46,039 nucleotides of DNA, taken from positions 1 through 46,039 of the forward strand of contig JACKPJ010000008.1 of the NCBI GenBank assembly GCA_024233625.1, read 5' to 3'. A program made the position numbers and the translations under genes. Positions 1 through 8,067 of the stretch are shown here, in pieces. Source of the DNA: Deltaproteobacteria bacterium. GTDB lineage: Bacteria > UBA10199 > DSSB01. Position 1 is the stretch's first letter; every line of letters begins with the position of its first letter. The notes beneath the pieces are model-generated. The model was not told the DNA's origin. It ran no database searches and saw nothing but the letters and a program-made list of their open reading frames with translations.

Positions 1-30
1 AAAACGCCGAAAAGATTTTTTCGACGTTTT
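1..30 (-). terminator. Possible hairpin terminator downstream of sodB
   Basis: An inverted repeat at the window edge pairs AAAACGCCGAAAA with TTTTCGACGTTTT, with one mismatch and a very short loop. It lies about 60 bp beyond the superoxide dismutase stop codon on the minus strand. The T-rich right arm would fit an intrinsic terminator usable in either direction, but sequence beyond base 1 is not visible. Confidence 0.4.
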
Positions 31-60
31 GAAAATTATATCTATTATTTTTTGAATATC

Positions 61-81
61 GTGAAGCTTTGGAAAGCTCAC
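61..81 (-). terminator. Small hairpin just after sodB stop
   Basis: GTGAAGCTTT and AAAGCTCAC form a 9-bp stem with one bulged base, ten bases past the sodB stop codon. There is no long T-run directly after it, so it may protect the transcript 3' end or act together with the hairpin at 1-30. Confidence 0.3.
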
Positions 82-90
82 TTTATTATC

Positions 91-675
91 CTAGGATTTT
101 TCTAGATTATCTTCGATAAACTGCCAATTAATCAAGTTCCAAAAATTATCGAGATAGCCTTTACGAGCATTTTGATAATCTAAATAATAAGCATGCTCCC
201 AAACGTCGACGGTCAATAAAGGTGTTTTGCCCACTCGAAGAGGGTTTCCAGCGTTGCTTTCGTTATGGATCTTTAAGCTTCCATCGCTATCTTTAATTAA
301 CCAGGTCCAACCGGAGCCAAAAAGTCCAAGCCCCTGATTGGTTACTTGATTTTTAAACTCTTCAACACTGCCAAAGTTTTTTTCTAACTCAGACTTCAGA
401 GCTGAGCTAGGTTCACCACCACCTAATGCGGACATTCCATTCCAATAAAAAGTGTGGTTCCAAACTTGAGCTGCATTATTGAAGACTCCACCTTCAGATT
501 CACGGATGAGATCCTCGAGTGATTTTGAAGCTTGAGCCGTACCTTCGACTAGACTATTCAGTTTATCCACATAAGCTTTATGATGTTTGCCATAATGAAA
601 CTCCAAGGTGCGCTTCGAAATATGGGGTTCTAATGCGTTCATGTCATAAGGTAGTTGAGGTAATTCAAAGGCCAT
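91..675 (-). CDS. sodB: Superoxide dismutase [Fe]
   Basis: Converts superoxide to hydrogen peroxide and oxygen in the cytoplasm using an active-site iron. The 194-residue product has the usual length and order: N-terminal alpha-hairpin domain beginning AFELPQLPYD with metal-ligand region TLEFHYGKHHKAYVDKL, then AAQVWNHTFYW, and the C-terminal alpha/beta domain with DVWEHAYYLDYQN, which holds the last Asp and His ligands. FGSGWTWL and AAQVWNHTFYW favour iron over manganese. The start at 675 was chosen because it follows a good AGGAG ribosome site and gives the conserved MAFELP start; the reading frame stays open upstream to 735. The next gene upstream on the same strand is a ferritin-like protein, so iron and oxidative stress genes sit together. 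No Fur site was recognised in the 98-bp gap. Confidence 0.95.
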   Translation of the reverse strand: MAFELPQLPYDMNALEPHISKRTLEFHYGKHHKAYVDKLNSLVEGTAQASKSLEDLIRESEGGVFNNAAQVWNHTFYWNGMSALGGGEPSSALKSELEKNFGSVEEFKNQVTNQGLGLFGSGWTWLIKDSDGSLKIHNESNAGNPLRVGKTPLLTVDVWEHAYYLDYQNARKGYLDNFWNLINWQFIEDNLEKS

Positions 676-773
676 AATAACTCCTATCTCTAAATAAATA
701 ATTAATCGGTATTCAATACTAAAATTGATCTGCATTTTGACTTAGCTTATCTTGCAAGTCAATTTTTTACTCT

Positions 774-1310
774 TTAATTTAATTGACTGAGCAAATCCGC
801 CAAATCATCCGCATGCTCTTCTTCCATCGCTAAAATATCTTCCAACATGCGCCGCGTAGTCGGGTCATCGCTGCCAATATAGCGAATCATCTCGCCATAA
901 CTATCAATAGCGATACGCTCTGCCACCAGGTCTTCCTTAATCATGTCAATGAGACTATCTCCCTCAACGTATTCGGCATGACTGCGTGAAGTCAGCCCTT
1001 CTGGCGAATAGTTAGGCTCGCCACCCAATTGAACGATGCGAGCACTAATTTGATCAGCATGAGCCTGTTCTTCATTGGCATGTTGTAAAAATTCTGCAGC
1101 CACTTGAGGAGCATTAATTCCAGAAGCCATATAATAATGACGTTTATAACGTAAAATGCACACAAGTTCGGTTGCTAGGGCTTCGTTTAAAAGCTTAATG
1201 ACGGTTTCGCGATCGGCTTTATAGCCTTCAGTAATCGCTCCCTTTTCGATATGTTTACGGGCGCGTTCACGTAGAGTTTTAATATCACTTAAAAATGGCT
1301 TATCGGACAT
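774..1310 (-). CDS. Ferritin-like diiron protein (bacterioferritin/Dps-type)
   Basis: A 178-residue four-helix-bundle ferritin-like protein, expected to bind or store iron, or to protect against peroxide. Helix motifs carry the usual metal-ligand pattern: ALATELVCILRYKRHYY (Glu on helix A), ANEEQAHADQI (E..H on helix B), LVAERIAIDSYGEMIRYI (Glu on helix C) and AMEEEHADDLADLL (E..H on helix D). It starts at 1310, directly after a perfect AGGAGG sequence; upstream in-frame codons lack a ribosome site. The length and spacing are closer to bacterioferritin-related ferritin-like proteins (COG2193 type) than to the 24-mer haem bacterioferritin, since no clear haem-ligand Met is obvious. It points the same way as sodB and may be co-transcribed with it. 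Confidence 0.85.
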   Translation of the reverse strand: MSDKPFLSDIKTLRERARKHIEKGAITEGYKADRETVIKLLNEALATELVCILRYKRHYYMASGINAPQVAAEFLQHANEEQAHADQISARIVQLGGEPNYSPEGLTSRSHAEYVEGDSLIDMIKEDLVAERIAIDSYGEMIRYIGSDDPTTRRMLEDILAMEEEHADDLADLLSQLN

Positions 1311-1413
1311 AGTCCCTCCTGACTTGATATAAAGTTTTAAGCCAGCAAAATTATTTTTACTCGCTATACATCTCATTCGATGAAGAAAATTTCATTCCCT
1401 TTTATAATGAAAA

Positions 1414-1466
1414 ATTCCAAAAAAGTGTCGGAGTCCGACACTGCCGACAATTTTTATTTTTGGAAT
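1414..1466. repeat. Nested palindromic intergenic repeat
   Basis: Outer arms ATTCCAAAAA (1414-1423) and TTTTTGGAAT (1457-1466) enclose a perfect inner palindrome GTGTCGGA-G-TCCGACAC (1425-1441). It lies in the 256-bp gap between the ferritin-like gene and the YhaM-like gene on the minus strand. The nested form is like REP/MITE-type elements; it could also end transcription of the YhaM-like gene, whose stop is at 1567. Confidence 0.6.
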
Positions 1467-1566
1467 GAAGCCAATAAATTGCACAAGTTTTATATTAGTT
1501 ATATTGCCTGAGAAAGATTTTCACAAGTTTTTAAATGAACATACTTTTTATAAGCTTAACTAAACT

Positions 1567-2928
1567 CTATTCTTTAATATCCGCGGTCTCTGTTTTTTGT
1601 GGTGGCTGATCTTCCTTTTTTTGATTGATTTGGAGATTAATCAAATCACCCAAGTTGGTACCAAGAGGCTTTTTGAAAGACTGCGAGGGACGATGGATTT
1701 TTTCATGCTTATCATGAGCCTTGACGTTTGATTTCTGCTCCGGTCTCTCTTGAGAAATAGGCTGATGTGAAGCTTTTTCTCCAGCATACTGTGGAGTCGA
1801 ATCCTGATGAATCGAAGCTTGTCTTGGAGCTTTTTGAAAATTTTTAGAGGCAAAAGACTTTCTTTGATGATCCGATTTCCCATGATCTTTTTTAACAGCT
1901 TGTGGGGACTCTTCTTTTTTAGCGCGCTGCACTGAAATTGTTTTTACAAATAAAGAGTCTTGCCCCATATCCTCAGCGGTTTGCTTATAAAGCGCCTTAC
2001 CAAAAACAATGCTGCCTTGGCTCCAATAAGGATCGGACTCTCCGGATTCGCGGTTCATAATGTCAACAAAGGCTTGTAGTTTGGAATCCATGTTATCCAA
2101 CTGGTGGACCATAATGGCTTCCAGAGTCATAGGTTCTTTGGGTGAACCGTGCTCAAGTTTTCCGTGATGAGACAAAATAATATGCTCGATATGTTGTAAG
2201 ATTGCTTGCGGAAAACCCTCAATACTTGCAGCTTTTTTGATAAGTATTTCTAAACTAATGATCAAATGACCGATTAAACGACCTCGAGTTGTATATTCGA
2301 AGACGCGTTCACTTCGCAGTTCCTCGATCTTACCAAAATCATGTATGATCAAACCGGCATAAACCAAATCTGGATTAACTTTAGAATAATGTTTGAGGGT
2401 ATCTTTAGCTAGCAGACAAAGGCCCAAAACGTGCTCTAATAGACCCCCAATCCAAGCATGATGATTTAAAGTTGCAGCCGGACTGCGCTTAAATTTTGGT
2501 GCATACTCAGGATCTTCCAAAAGAGCCAAAATAAGTTTTTGAACAAAAGGGTTTTTGATTTCTGCACGACATAAAGCTAAAAGCTCTTGATACATCTCAT
2601 CAATATTTTTTTCAGTATGAGGCAAGAAGGCATCGGCATCGACTTCGTTTTCGGCTACTTTCGAAATTTGCAAAATATTAAACTGAAGATGATCCTGAAA
2701 AAAAACAACATGACCTCTTACCCGAACATAGTCTTGTCTCTCAAAATACTTCGCCAAAAGAGGCGCTTTGTCCCAAATTCTGGCTTCAATTGAACCACTC
2801 CGATCAACTAATTTTAAGTTGACATAAGGTTTGCCGTTTTTATCCGTCATCACCGTCTTATGAGAACATAGAAAAATACTGTCAACGGCCATGCCTTCTT
2901 TAAAATCACTGATAAAAATTTTTTCCAT
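1567..2928 (-). CDS. OB-fold/HD-domain 3'-5' exoribonuclease, YhaM family
   Basis: A 453-residue protein with an N-terminal nucleic-acid-binding OB fold (about 1-90; FKEGMAVDSIFLC, GSIEARIWDKA) and an HD phosphohydrolase domain (about 115-330). Candidate metal ligands are HH at 156-157, H166, the HD pair 196-197 in IIHDFGKIEE, HH at 254-255 and D278. This is the architecture of YhaM/CBF1-type 3'-5' exonucleases, which trim RNA or single-stranded DNA. Known family members are around 310-330 residues; here a further 110-residue tail rich in Lys, Gln and Ser is predicted disordered and may bind RNA. It is divergent from trmJ, with only 52 bp between them, so the two promoters must overlap or lie very close. 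Confidence 0.85.
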   Translation of the reverse strand: MEKIFISDFKEGMAVDSIFLCSHKTVMTDKNGKPYVNLKLVDRSGSIEARIWDKAPLLAKYFERQDYVRVRGHVVFFQDHLQFNILQISKVAENEVDADAFLPHTEKNIDEMYQELLALCRAEIKNPFVQKLILALLEDPEYAPKFKRSPAATLNHHAWIGGLLEHVLGLCLLAKDTLKHYSKVNPDLVYAGLIIHDFGKIEELRSERVFEYTTRGRLIGHLIISLEILIKKAASIEGFPQAILQHIEHIILSHHGKLEHGSPKEPMTLEAIMVHQLDNMDSKLQAFVDIMNRESGESDPYWSQGSIVFGKALYKQTAEDMGQDSLFVKTISVQRAKKEESPQAVKKDHGKSDHQRKSFASKNFQKAPRQASIHQDSTPQYAGEKASHQPISQERPEQKSNVKAHDKHEKIHRPSQSFKKPLGTNLGDLINLQINQKKEDQPPQKTETADIKE

Positions 2929-2980
2929 AAAACTTTGTCTAGCCTAGCTTGAAAGAGTATGCAAATAAAATGAGGCTCTG

Positions 2981-3712
2981 ATGATCAACTTTTTACAAAC
3001 TCTCAGCATTATTTTAGTTCGACCCCAATATTCGGGTAACCTTGGTTCCGTTGCCAGGGCTATGAAAAATATGGGGCTCAGGGATTTGCGTCTTGTCAGC
3101 CCAAAAGCCAAGCCTGACTCAAGTGAGGCGCATCGCATGGCACTACACGCTAGCGACATCCTTCATCAAGCCAAAACTTTTCATGACCTCGCTGAAGCGC
3201 TCTCGGAATTTGACTTGGTTGTCGGAACTACGCGCCGTACAGGAAAAGAACGCGACAATGTTGCGACATTGCGAAATTTTGTTTCTCAAGTCAAAGCAAG
3301 CCCTCAAATTAAAAAAATCGCTGTTTTATTTGGAGCAGAAGACACTGGCTTACACAACGAAGAACTCGCGCATTGCCAAAGAATTGTTTATATCCCCAGT
3401 CACCAGGATTACCCTTCACTCAATCTCTCACAGGCAGTGATGGTATTAGCCTATGAATGGTTTGTCAGTGATGCGACAATAGCAATGATTGAGTCATCTC
3501 AAGAAGATCTTGCCGATTTCGCTTCGATTGAATCCATGTATCAAGACCTAGAATCCTTACTCGACGAATCAGGCTTTCTCAACCCACAAAATCCCTTTCA
3601 TGCTATGAGAATCATGCGAAATCTCATTAACCGCGCATCTCCCAGCGAACGTGAAATTCGCACGCTTCGAGGCATTTTTCGCCAACTGCGCTGGTGGAAA
3701 GAAAGAGGGTAG
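2981..3712 (+). CDS. trmJ: tRNA (cytidine/uridine-32-2'-O)-methyltransferase
   Basis: A SPOUT-class methyltransferase of 243 residues expected to 2'-O-methylate position 32 of tRNA. The N-terminal motif IILVRPQYSGNLGSVARAMKN is the TrmJ/SpoU motif 1 with its catalytic Arg; the knot region FGAEDTGLHNEEL and IPSHQDYPSLNLSQAVMVLAYE (motifs 2 and 3) binds S-adenosylmethionine. A C-terminal helical extension (about 180-243, ending RGIFRQLRWWKERG) is usual for TrmJ. The ATG at 2981 follows a GAGG sequence. It stands alone on the plus strand between two minus-strand genes. Confidence 0.92.
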   Translation: MINFLQTLSIILVRPQYSGNLGSVARAMKNMGLRDLRLVSPKAKPDSSEAHRMALHASDILHQAKTFHDLAEALSEFDLVVGTTRRTGKERDNVATLRNFVSQVKASPQIKKIAVLFGAEDTGLHNEELAHCQRIVYIPSHQDYPSLNLSQAVMVLAYEWFVSDATIAMIESSQEDLADFASIESMYQDLESLLDESGFLNPQNPFHAMRIMRNLINRASPSEREIRTLRGIFRQLRWWKERG

Positions 3713-3739
3713 GTGTGATTTTCTCTTGGGAGAAGATCT

Positions 3740-4933
3740 CTAAAATGACAACTCTTTTGCCAATTGGTTTGCTGAAACCGCCCAAAAATTACCTTCTTTA
3801 AATTTATATCGATGAGAACTACGACAAGCTATCAAACCCTTTAATAAGGTCGACTTCGGGTAAAATTTTTCAAGTGCATGAAAGCCGCGCAGGCTTTCCT
3901 TTCCAGGATGCTCACTCAGTTTACATTCGATACCTAAAAGTTGCCCCCCCTTTTCGATGACAAAATCCACCTCTTCGCCTTGATGAGTTCGCCAAAACCA
4001 CAGTGAAGGCCGCTCACCTTGATTATGAAAATGACGAATGAGTTGCGCAAAAACGTGATTCTCCCAAAAGGCTCCGGACAAAGGTGAGCGTTGCAATTCT
4101 TCCCAAGAATAAAGACCCGCTAGGTAACAGGCTAAGCCGGTATCCAGAAAATAAACTTTAGGCGATTTTACGAGGCGTTTTCCGAGGTTGCGATGATAAG
4201 GCTCCAACAAGAATATCTGACCCGATGCTTGCAAAACAGAAATCCATTGCTTAGCCGTATTGGGCACTATCCCAACATCACGTGCAAGATCCGAATAAGA
4301 CAAAATTTGAGCAGATCGTAGAGCGAGTGCCCGCAGTAAACGCTCAAAGTCTCTTAACTCTCCGATGTTTTTAAGATTGCGCACATCCCTTTCTAAATAA
4401 GTCGCCAGGTAAGAATTGTACCAATCGGAAGCCTTTTGAATATGACCAACATACAGCTCAGGGTATCCCCCCCGAACTAAAAAGTCTCTATCAGAGACCT
4501 GAGGGAAATCCGCTTTGACTTCTTGAAAAGACAATGAATGTAAATCGAGAATACCACAACGGCCCGCTAGACTCTCCGAAACACCTTGCATCAAAGGAAA
4601 ACTCTGGGAACCGGTTAATAAAAAACGGCCGGGTCTTCTATCTTGATCAATGAGAGATTTTAAGTGACGAAACAAATTGGGAACATATTGAATTTCATCT
4701 AAAATAATTGGCTCGGATAAATCTGTAAAAAGGTCTGCGGGATTTTCTTCAGCCTGATAAGCTAAAGAGGGAATATCAAAACTTAGATAAGAAGCCTTGG
4801 GCCAAAGATGCCGTAATAAAGAAGTTTTTCCAACCTGTCTCGGTCCAGTGAGTAAAAGTGCCGGAAAAGAACCTGCAATTCTTTTCAAAACCTTTTTAAT
4901 ATTTCTTTCAATCCACATGAAAAAATTTTGCAT
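3740..4933 (-). CDS. AAA ATPase with DUF4143 domain
   Basis: A 397-residue member of the widespread ATPase/DUF4143 family (COG1373). The Walker A motif is TGPRQVGKTSLL (about 30-41), Walker B is PIILDEIQYVP, and a sensor-like LLTGSQSF follows. A winged-helix region (YSDLARDVGIVPNTAKQWIS) precedes the DUF4143 part, which ends in a nuclease-like pattern EVDFVIEKGGQLLGIECK. Function is not established; members are often mobile, are linked to defence or toxin-antitoxin loci, and are horizontally spread. Two starts are possible, 4933 or 4915; neither has a good ribosome site. A perfect 21-bp palindrome covers the first start codon, which favours 4915 if the palindrome is an operator. It lies 21 bp after copA on the same strand. 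Confidence 0.85.
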   Translation of the reverse strand: MQNFFMWIERNIKKVLKRIAGSFPALLLTGPRQVGKTSLLRHLWPKASYLSFDIPSLAYQAEENPADLFTDLSEPIILDEIQYVPNLFRHLKSLIDQDRRPGRFLLTGSQSFPLMQGVSESLAGRCGILDLHSLSFQEVKADFPQVSDRDFLVRGGYPELYVGHIQKASDWYNSYLATYLERDVRNLKNIGELRDFERLLRALALRSAQILSYSDLARDVGIVPNTAKQWISVLQASGQIFLLEPYHRNLGKRLVKSPKVYFLDTGLACYLAGLYSWEELQRSPLSGAFWENHVFAQLIRHFHNQGERPSLWFWRTHQGEEVDFVIEKGGQLLGIECKLSEHPGKESLRGFHALEKFYPKSTLLKGLIACRSSHRYKFKEGNFWAVSANQLAKELSF

Positions 4934-4946
4934 TAATAATGCAAAA
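4926..4946. promoter_or_regulatory. Perfect 21-bp palindrome at the ATPase start
   Basis: TTTTGCATTA-A-TAATGCAAAA is perfectly symmetric. It sits between the copA stop (4955) and the DUF4143 ATPase and covers that gene's upstream start codon. It could be a repressor operator or a weak hairpin; its short AT-rich arms make a terminator less likely. Confidence 0.4.
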
Positions 4947-4954
4947 ATGTCAAA

Positions 4955-7156
4955 TCAGATCTTCTTCTTCAACCTCAAAGCATTACTAATCACTGACACC
5001 GAACTAAAACTCATCGCGGCCGCTGCAATCATTGGTGACAATAAAACGCCAAAAAGGGGATAAAGTGCACCTGCTGCAATGGGAACTCCCAACAGATTGT
5101 AAAAAAAGGCAAAAAATAGGTTTTGTTTAATATTAGTCACCGTTGCATGACTAATGCGGCGAGCACGAGCAATGCCACGAATGTCTCCTTTGATCAAGGT
5201 AACATGCGAGCTTTCAATAGCAATATCAGTTCCCGTTCCCATCGCAATGCCAATCTCGGCTTGGGCAAGCGCTGGAGCGTCGTTGATTCCATCTCCTGCC
5301 ATCGCAACAATAGCGCCTTGTTTTTGCAGCTCTTTAATTTTTTCTTGTTTTTCTTGGGGCAGTACTTCTGCCATCACTTCATCGATACCGAGTTGTTTTG
5401 CAACATATTCTGCCGTCGTCTTTTGATCACCCGTTAACATAATGATTTTCAATTTTTCTTGATGAAGCTCCTTAATCAGAGAGGCAGCTCCTTCTTTAAT
5501 CGGATCCGCAATGCCAATCGCTCCCATCAACTCTTGACCTTTTGCCAAATAAACCAAAGTCTGACCTTTTTGACTCAGATCCGCAACTTGAGCTTCAAGT
5601 CTTTGTGTTTCAACCTTTAGTTCAGACATGAAAAGTCGATTGCCTAAATAATACTCTTGGCCCTCACAGAAAGCCTGGATACCTTTACCCGAATGACTTT
5701 TAAAATTTTCAATGGCTTTTAATGTATAATTTTGTTCCTGAGCTTTTTGCAGAATAGCTTTGGCCAGTGGATGCTCACTATTTTGTTCAAGACTTGCGGC
5801 AACTTTAACTAAACTTTCCTGAGAATATGCTTCGAGTGGCAAAAGAGAAACCACTTGGGGCTTTCCTTGCGTTAAGGTACCCGTTTTGTCCAAAACTAAG
5901 GTATCCACTTGACGAAGCTTTTCAATCGCTTCTGCATTTCTGAATAAAACTCCCTGCTTGGCGGCTTGCCCTGTTGCCACCATAATCGACAAAGGAGTTG
6001 CCAGACCTAAAGCACATGGACAGGCAATAATTAAAACGGCAATCGCATTGACCAAAGCATAAGCTAGGCGAGGTGCAGGCCCAAAAATGGCCCAAAGGCC
6101 AAAGCTGATTAAAGCAACGAGCACGACTGCAGGCACAAAATAATTCGCTACTTTATCCGCCAACCTTTGAATCGGCGCCCGACTTCGACCCGCTTCTGCA
6201 ACCAAATGAATCATTTGAGCGAGTAGCGTTTCAGCACCCACCTTTTTAGCTTCCATCGTCAACGCACCCGCTTGATTGAGCGTTGCACCCACTAAAGAAT
6301 CACCGACTTTTTTTTCGACCGGACTGGCTTCTCCACTAATCATGGATTCATCGACATAGCTTTCTCCCTTGAGGACAAAACCATCCACAGGAATTTTTTC
6401 TCCAGGACGTATCAATAAATGATCTCCAACTTGCAGGTCTTCGAGAGATACTTCTTGTTGAGTCCCGTCTGCCAAAATTTTTATAGCGGTATTGGGAGCT
6501 AATTCTAAAAGACTTTTAAGAGCCGTATTGGTTTGTGAGCGTGCACGAATTTCTAAAACTTGCCCTAATAAAATCAGCGCAATGATAACAGCTGCAGACT
6601 CAAAATAAAGAGACATTTCACCTGAATGATTTTTAAAGTTTTCGGGAAAAATTTCTGGCCATAAAACAGCAAACAAACTGTAAAAATACGCAGCTCCCAC
6701 TCCCATAGCAATAAGAGTAAACATATTTGGAGAGAAGTTAAGAATCGATTGCCAGGCTCGAACAAAAAATGGCCAGGCGCAATATAAAACAACTGGGCTC
6801 GCTAAAGCTAATTCCAAATAAGGTTTCCATGGACCACTTAAAAATGTCTTCCAAGACGGGTCTAAAAACATCGAGCCCATCGTCAGAAGAAACAAAGGAA
6901 CACCAAATAATAAAGCAATGTAAAGACGCCGCTTCATATCATCAAGCTCTTGGGTGTCTTCCTCAAGAGCAACTCCCTTGGGCTCCAAGGCCATCCCGCA
7001 CTTGGGACAAGTCCCAGGTGTCTTTTGAATGATTTCAGGATGCATAGGGCAGGTCCACTCACCTGAAAATTGTATAAAGGGATGAGATTTTTTTACTGCA
7101 CTAGATTGATGTGAATGGCAGCAAGAATGATGACTTGATTCTTGATTCATATACAT
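4955..7156 (-). CDS. copA: Copper-translocating P1B-type ATPase
   Basis: A 733-residue inner-membrane pump expected to export Cu+ from the cytoplasm. It begins with a His/Cys-rich tail (HHSCCHSHQSS) and a heavy-metal-binding CPMHPEI...CPKCGMAL domain (about 33-62) instead of the usual HMA domain. Eight membrane helices are expected, with the ion-binding IACPCALGLATPLS in helix 6, actuator motif SGEASPVEKK, phosphorylation site DKTGTLT, nucleotide-domain SEHPLAKAI, and hinge AMAGDGINDAPALA. The CPC motif and the C-terminal NLFFAFFYNLLGVPIAAG...MAAAAMSFSSVSVISNALRL are typical of CopA-type (P1B-1) pumps. It is 17 bp downstream of the PRPP synthase gene, so co-transcription with the nucleotide genes is likely. 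The start may be 7156 or 7150. Confidence 0.93.
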   Translation of the reverse strand: MYMNQESSHHSCCHSHQSSAVKKSHPFIQFSGEWTCPMHPEIIQKTPGTCPKCGMALEPKGVALEEDTQELDDMKRRLYIALLFGVPLFLLTMGSMFLDPSWKTFLSGPWKPYLELALASPVVLYCAWPFFVRAWQSILNFSPNMFTLIAMGVGAAYFYSLFAVLWPEIFPENFKNHSGEMSLYFESAAVIIALILLGQVLEIRARSQTNTALKSLLELAPNTAIKILADGTQQEVSLEDLQVGDHLLIRPGEKIPVDGFVLKGESYVDESMISGEASPVEKKVGDSLVGATLNQAGALTMEAKKVGAETLLAQMIHLVAEAGRSRAPIQRLADKVANYFVPAVVLVALISFGLWAIFGPAPRLAYALVNAIAVLIIACPCALGLATPLSIMVATGQAAKQGVLFRNAEAIEKLRQVDTLVLDKTGTLTQGKPQVVSLLPLEAYSQESLVKVAASLEQNSEHPLAKAILQKAQEQNYTLKAIENFKSHSGKGIQAFCEGQEYYLGNRLFMSELKVETQRLEAQVADLSQKGQTLVYLAKGQELMGAIGIADPIKEGAASLIKELHQEKLKIIMLTGDQKTTAEYVAKQLGIDEVMAEVLPQEKQEKIKELQKQGAIVAMAGDGINDAPALAQAEIGIAMGTGTDIAIESSHVTLIKGDIRGIARARRISHATVTNIKQNLFFAFFYNLLGVPIAAGALYPLFGVLLSPMIAAAAMSFSSVSVISNALRLKKKI

Positions 7157-7173
7157 TCTCTTTAAAATGATTA

Positions 7174-8067
7174 TTAACTACCAAATAGTTTACCCAGACT
7201 TTTAGCAATCTCCGGACTCAAATCAATTTTATTGCTGGAATGCTCAATAGCATTACATGTCAGCACTTGTTCAATACCACTTTTTAAAAATAGGTTATAG
7301 GCCTCACCAGCAAAGATTGCATGAACTCCAATACAGTAAATCCTTTTTACACCCAATTTTTTAAGTTGCTGGATACTTTCTAGCATGGTGTGTCCCGTCG
7401 AAATAATATCATCGACCAACACGGCAGAACGATCTTTCCACTCCTCTATTTGAGGAATCGAAACTTGGACTTTTTCATCACCATGACGAATTTTTTCCAA
7501 AATTGTATAAGGAACAGCGGCTTGCTGAGCAACTTCTCTGACCCACTGTTGACTTTCACTGTCGGGTCCAATCAACAAGGCTTGGGGAACATGAGCACGA
7601 ATCCAAGCAGCCATCGAACTTGCTGCGTGAACAACTCGGCAGGGAATCGTATAAATTTCTGAAAGGGCATGATAGCGATGTAAATGCGGGTCTACTGTCA
7701 CCAAAGCATCAAAATACTGGCAAATAATTCGTGCAAAATAACGTGAAGTAATGACTTCTCCTTCATGAAATGCCTTATCTTGACGCATATAAGCTAGATA
7801 GGGAGCAACTAGTACAATCTTTTTTGCACCGGATTCGCGAAGCGCTTGAGAAAAGAACAATAGCCTAAGAATTTTCTCATCAGGCTGATTGAGACTTGCA
7901 ACTAACACAATTGTTTTATCTTCTACTTGAGACAAAATGCGCAGATAAGTTTCTCCATCTGGGAAATTTCTTAACTCCCACTTCCCCATTTCACAGCCTA
8001 ATTGCTTATGAATTTTTTTACCCAAAACAGTATTTTCATCCAGGTGAAATAAAACAGGTGAAGTCAT
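7174..8067 (-). CDS. Ribose-phosphate pyrophosphokinase-family protein
   Basis: A 297-residue PRPP synthase homologue; the family makes 5-phosphoribosyl diphosphate from ribose 5-phosphate and ATP. The N-terminal half carries PYLAYMRQDKAFHEGEVITSR, a recognisable form of the ATP-loop and flexible region, and VDPHLHR for metal binding; the C-terminal half has the PRPP loop AVLVDDIISTGHTM. It is shorter and more divergent than the housekeeping Prs (about 315 residues), so it is probably the specialised paralogue that is found next to type-2 thymidine phosphorylase genes. Its start codon overlaps the end of that gene by 4 bp, showing translational coupling. The true housekeeping prs gene is presumably elsewhere. 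Confidence 0.85.
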   Translation of the reverse strand: MTSPVLFHLDENTVLGKKIHKQLGCEMGKWELRNFPDGETYLRILSQVEDKTIVLVASLNQPDEKILRLLFFSQALRESGAKKIVLVAPYLAYMRQDKAFHEGEVITSRYFARIICQYFDALVTVDPHLHRYHALSEIYTIPCRVVHAASSMAAWIRAHVPQALLIGPDSESQQWVREVAQQAAVPYTILEKIRHGDEKVQVSIPQIEEWKDRSAVLVDDIISTGHTMLESIQQLKKLGVKRIYCIGVHAIFAGEAYNLFLKSGIEQVLTCNAIEHSSNKIDLSPEIAKSLGKLFGS

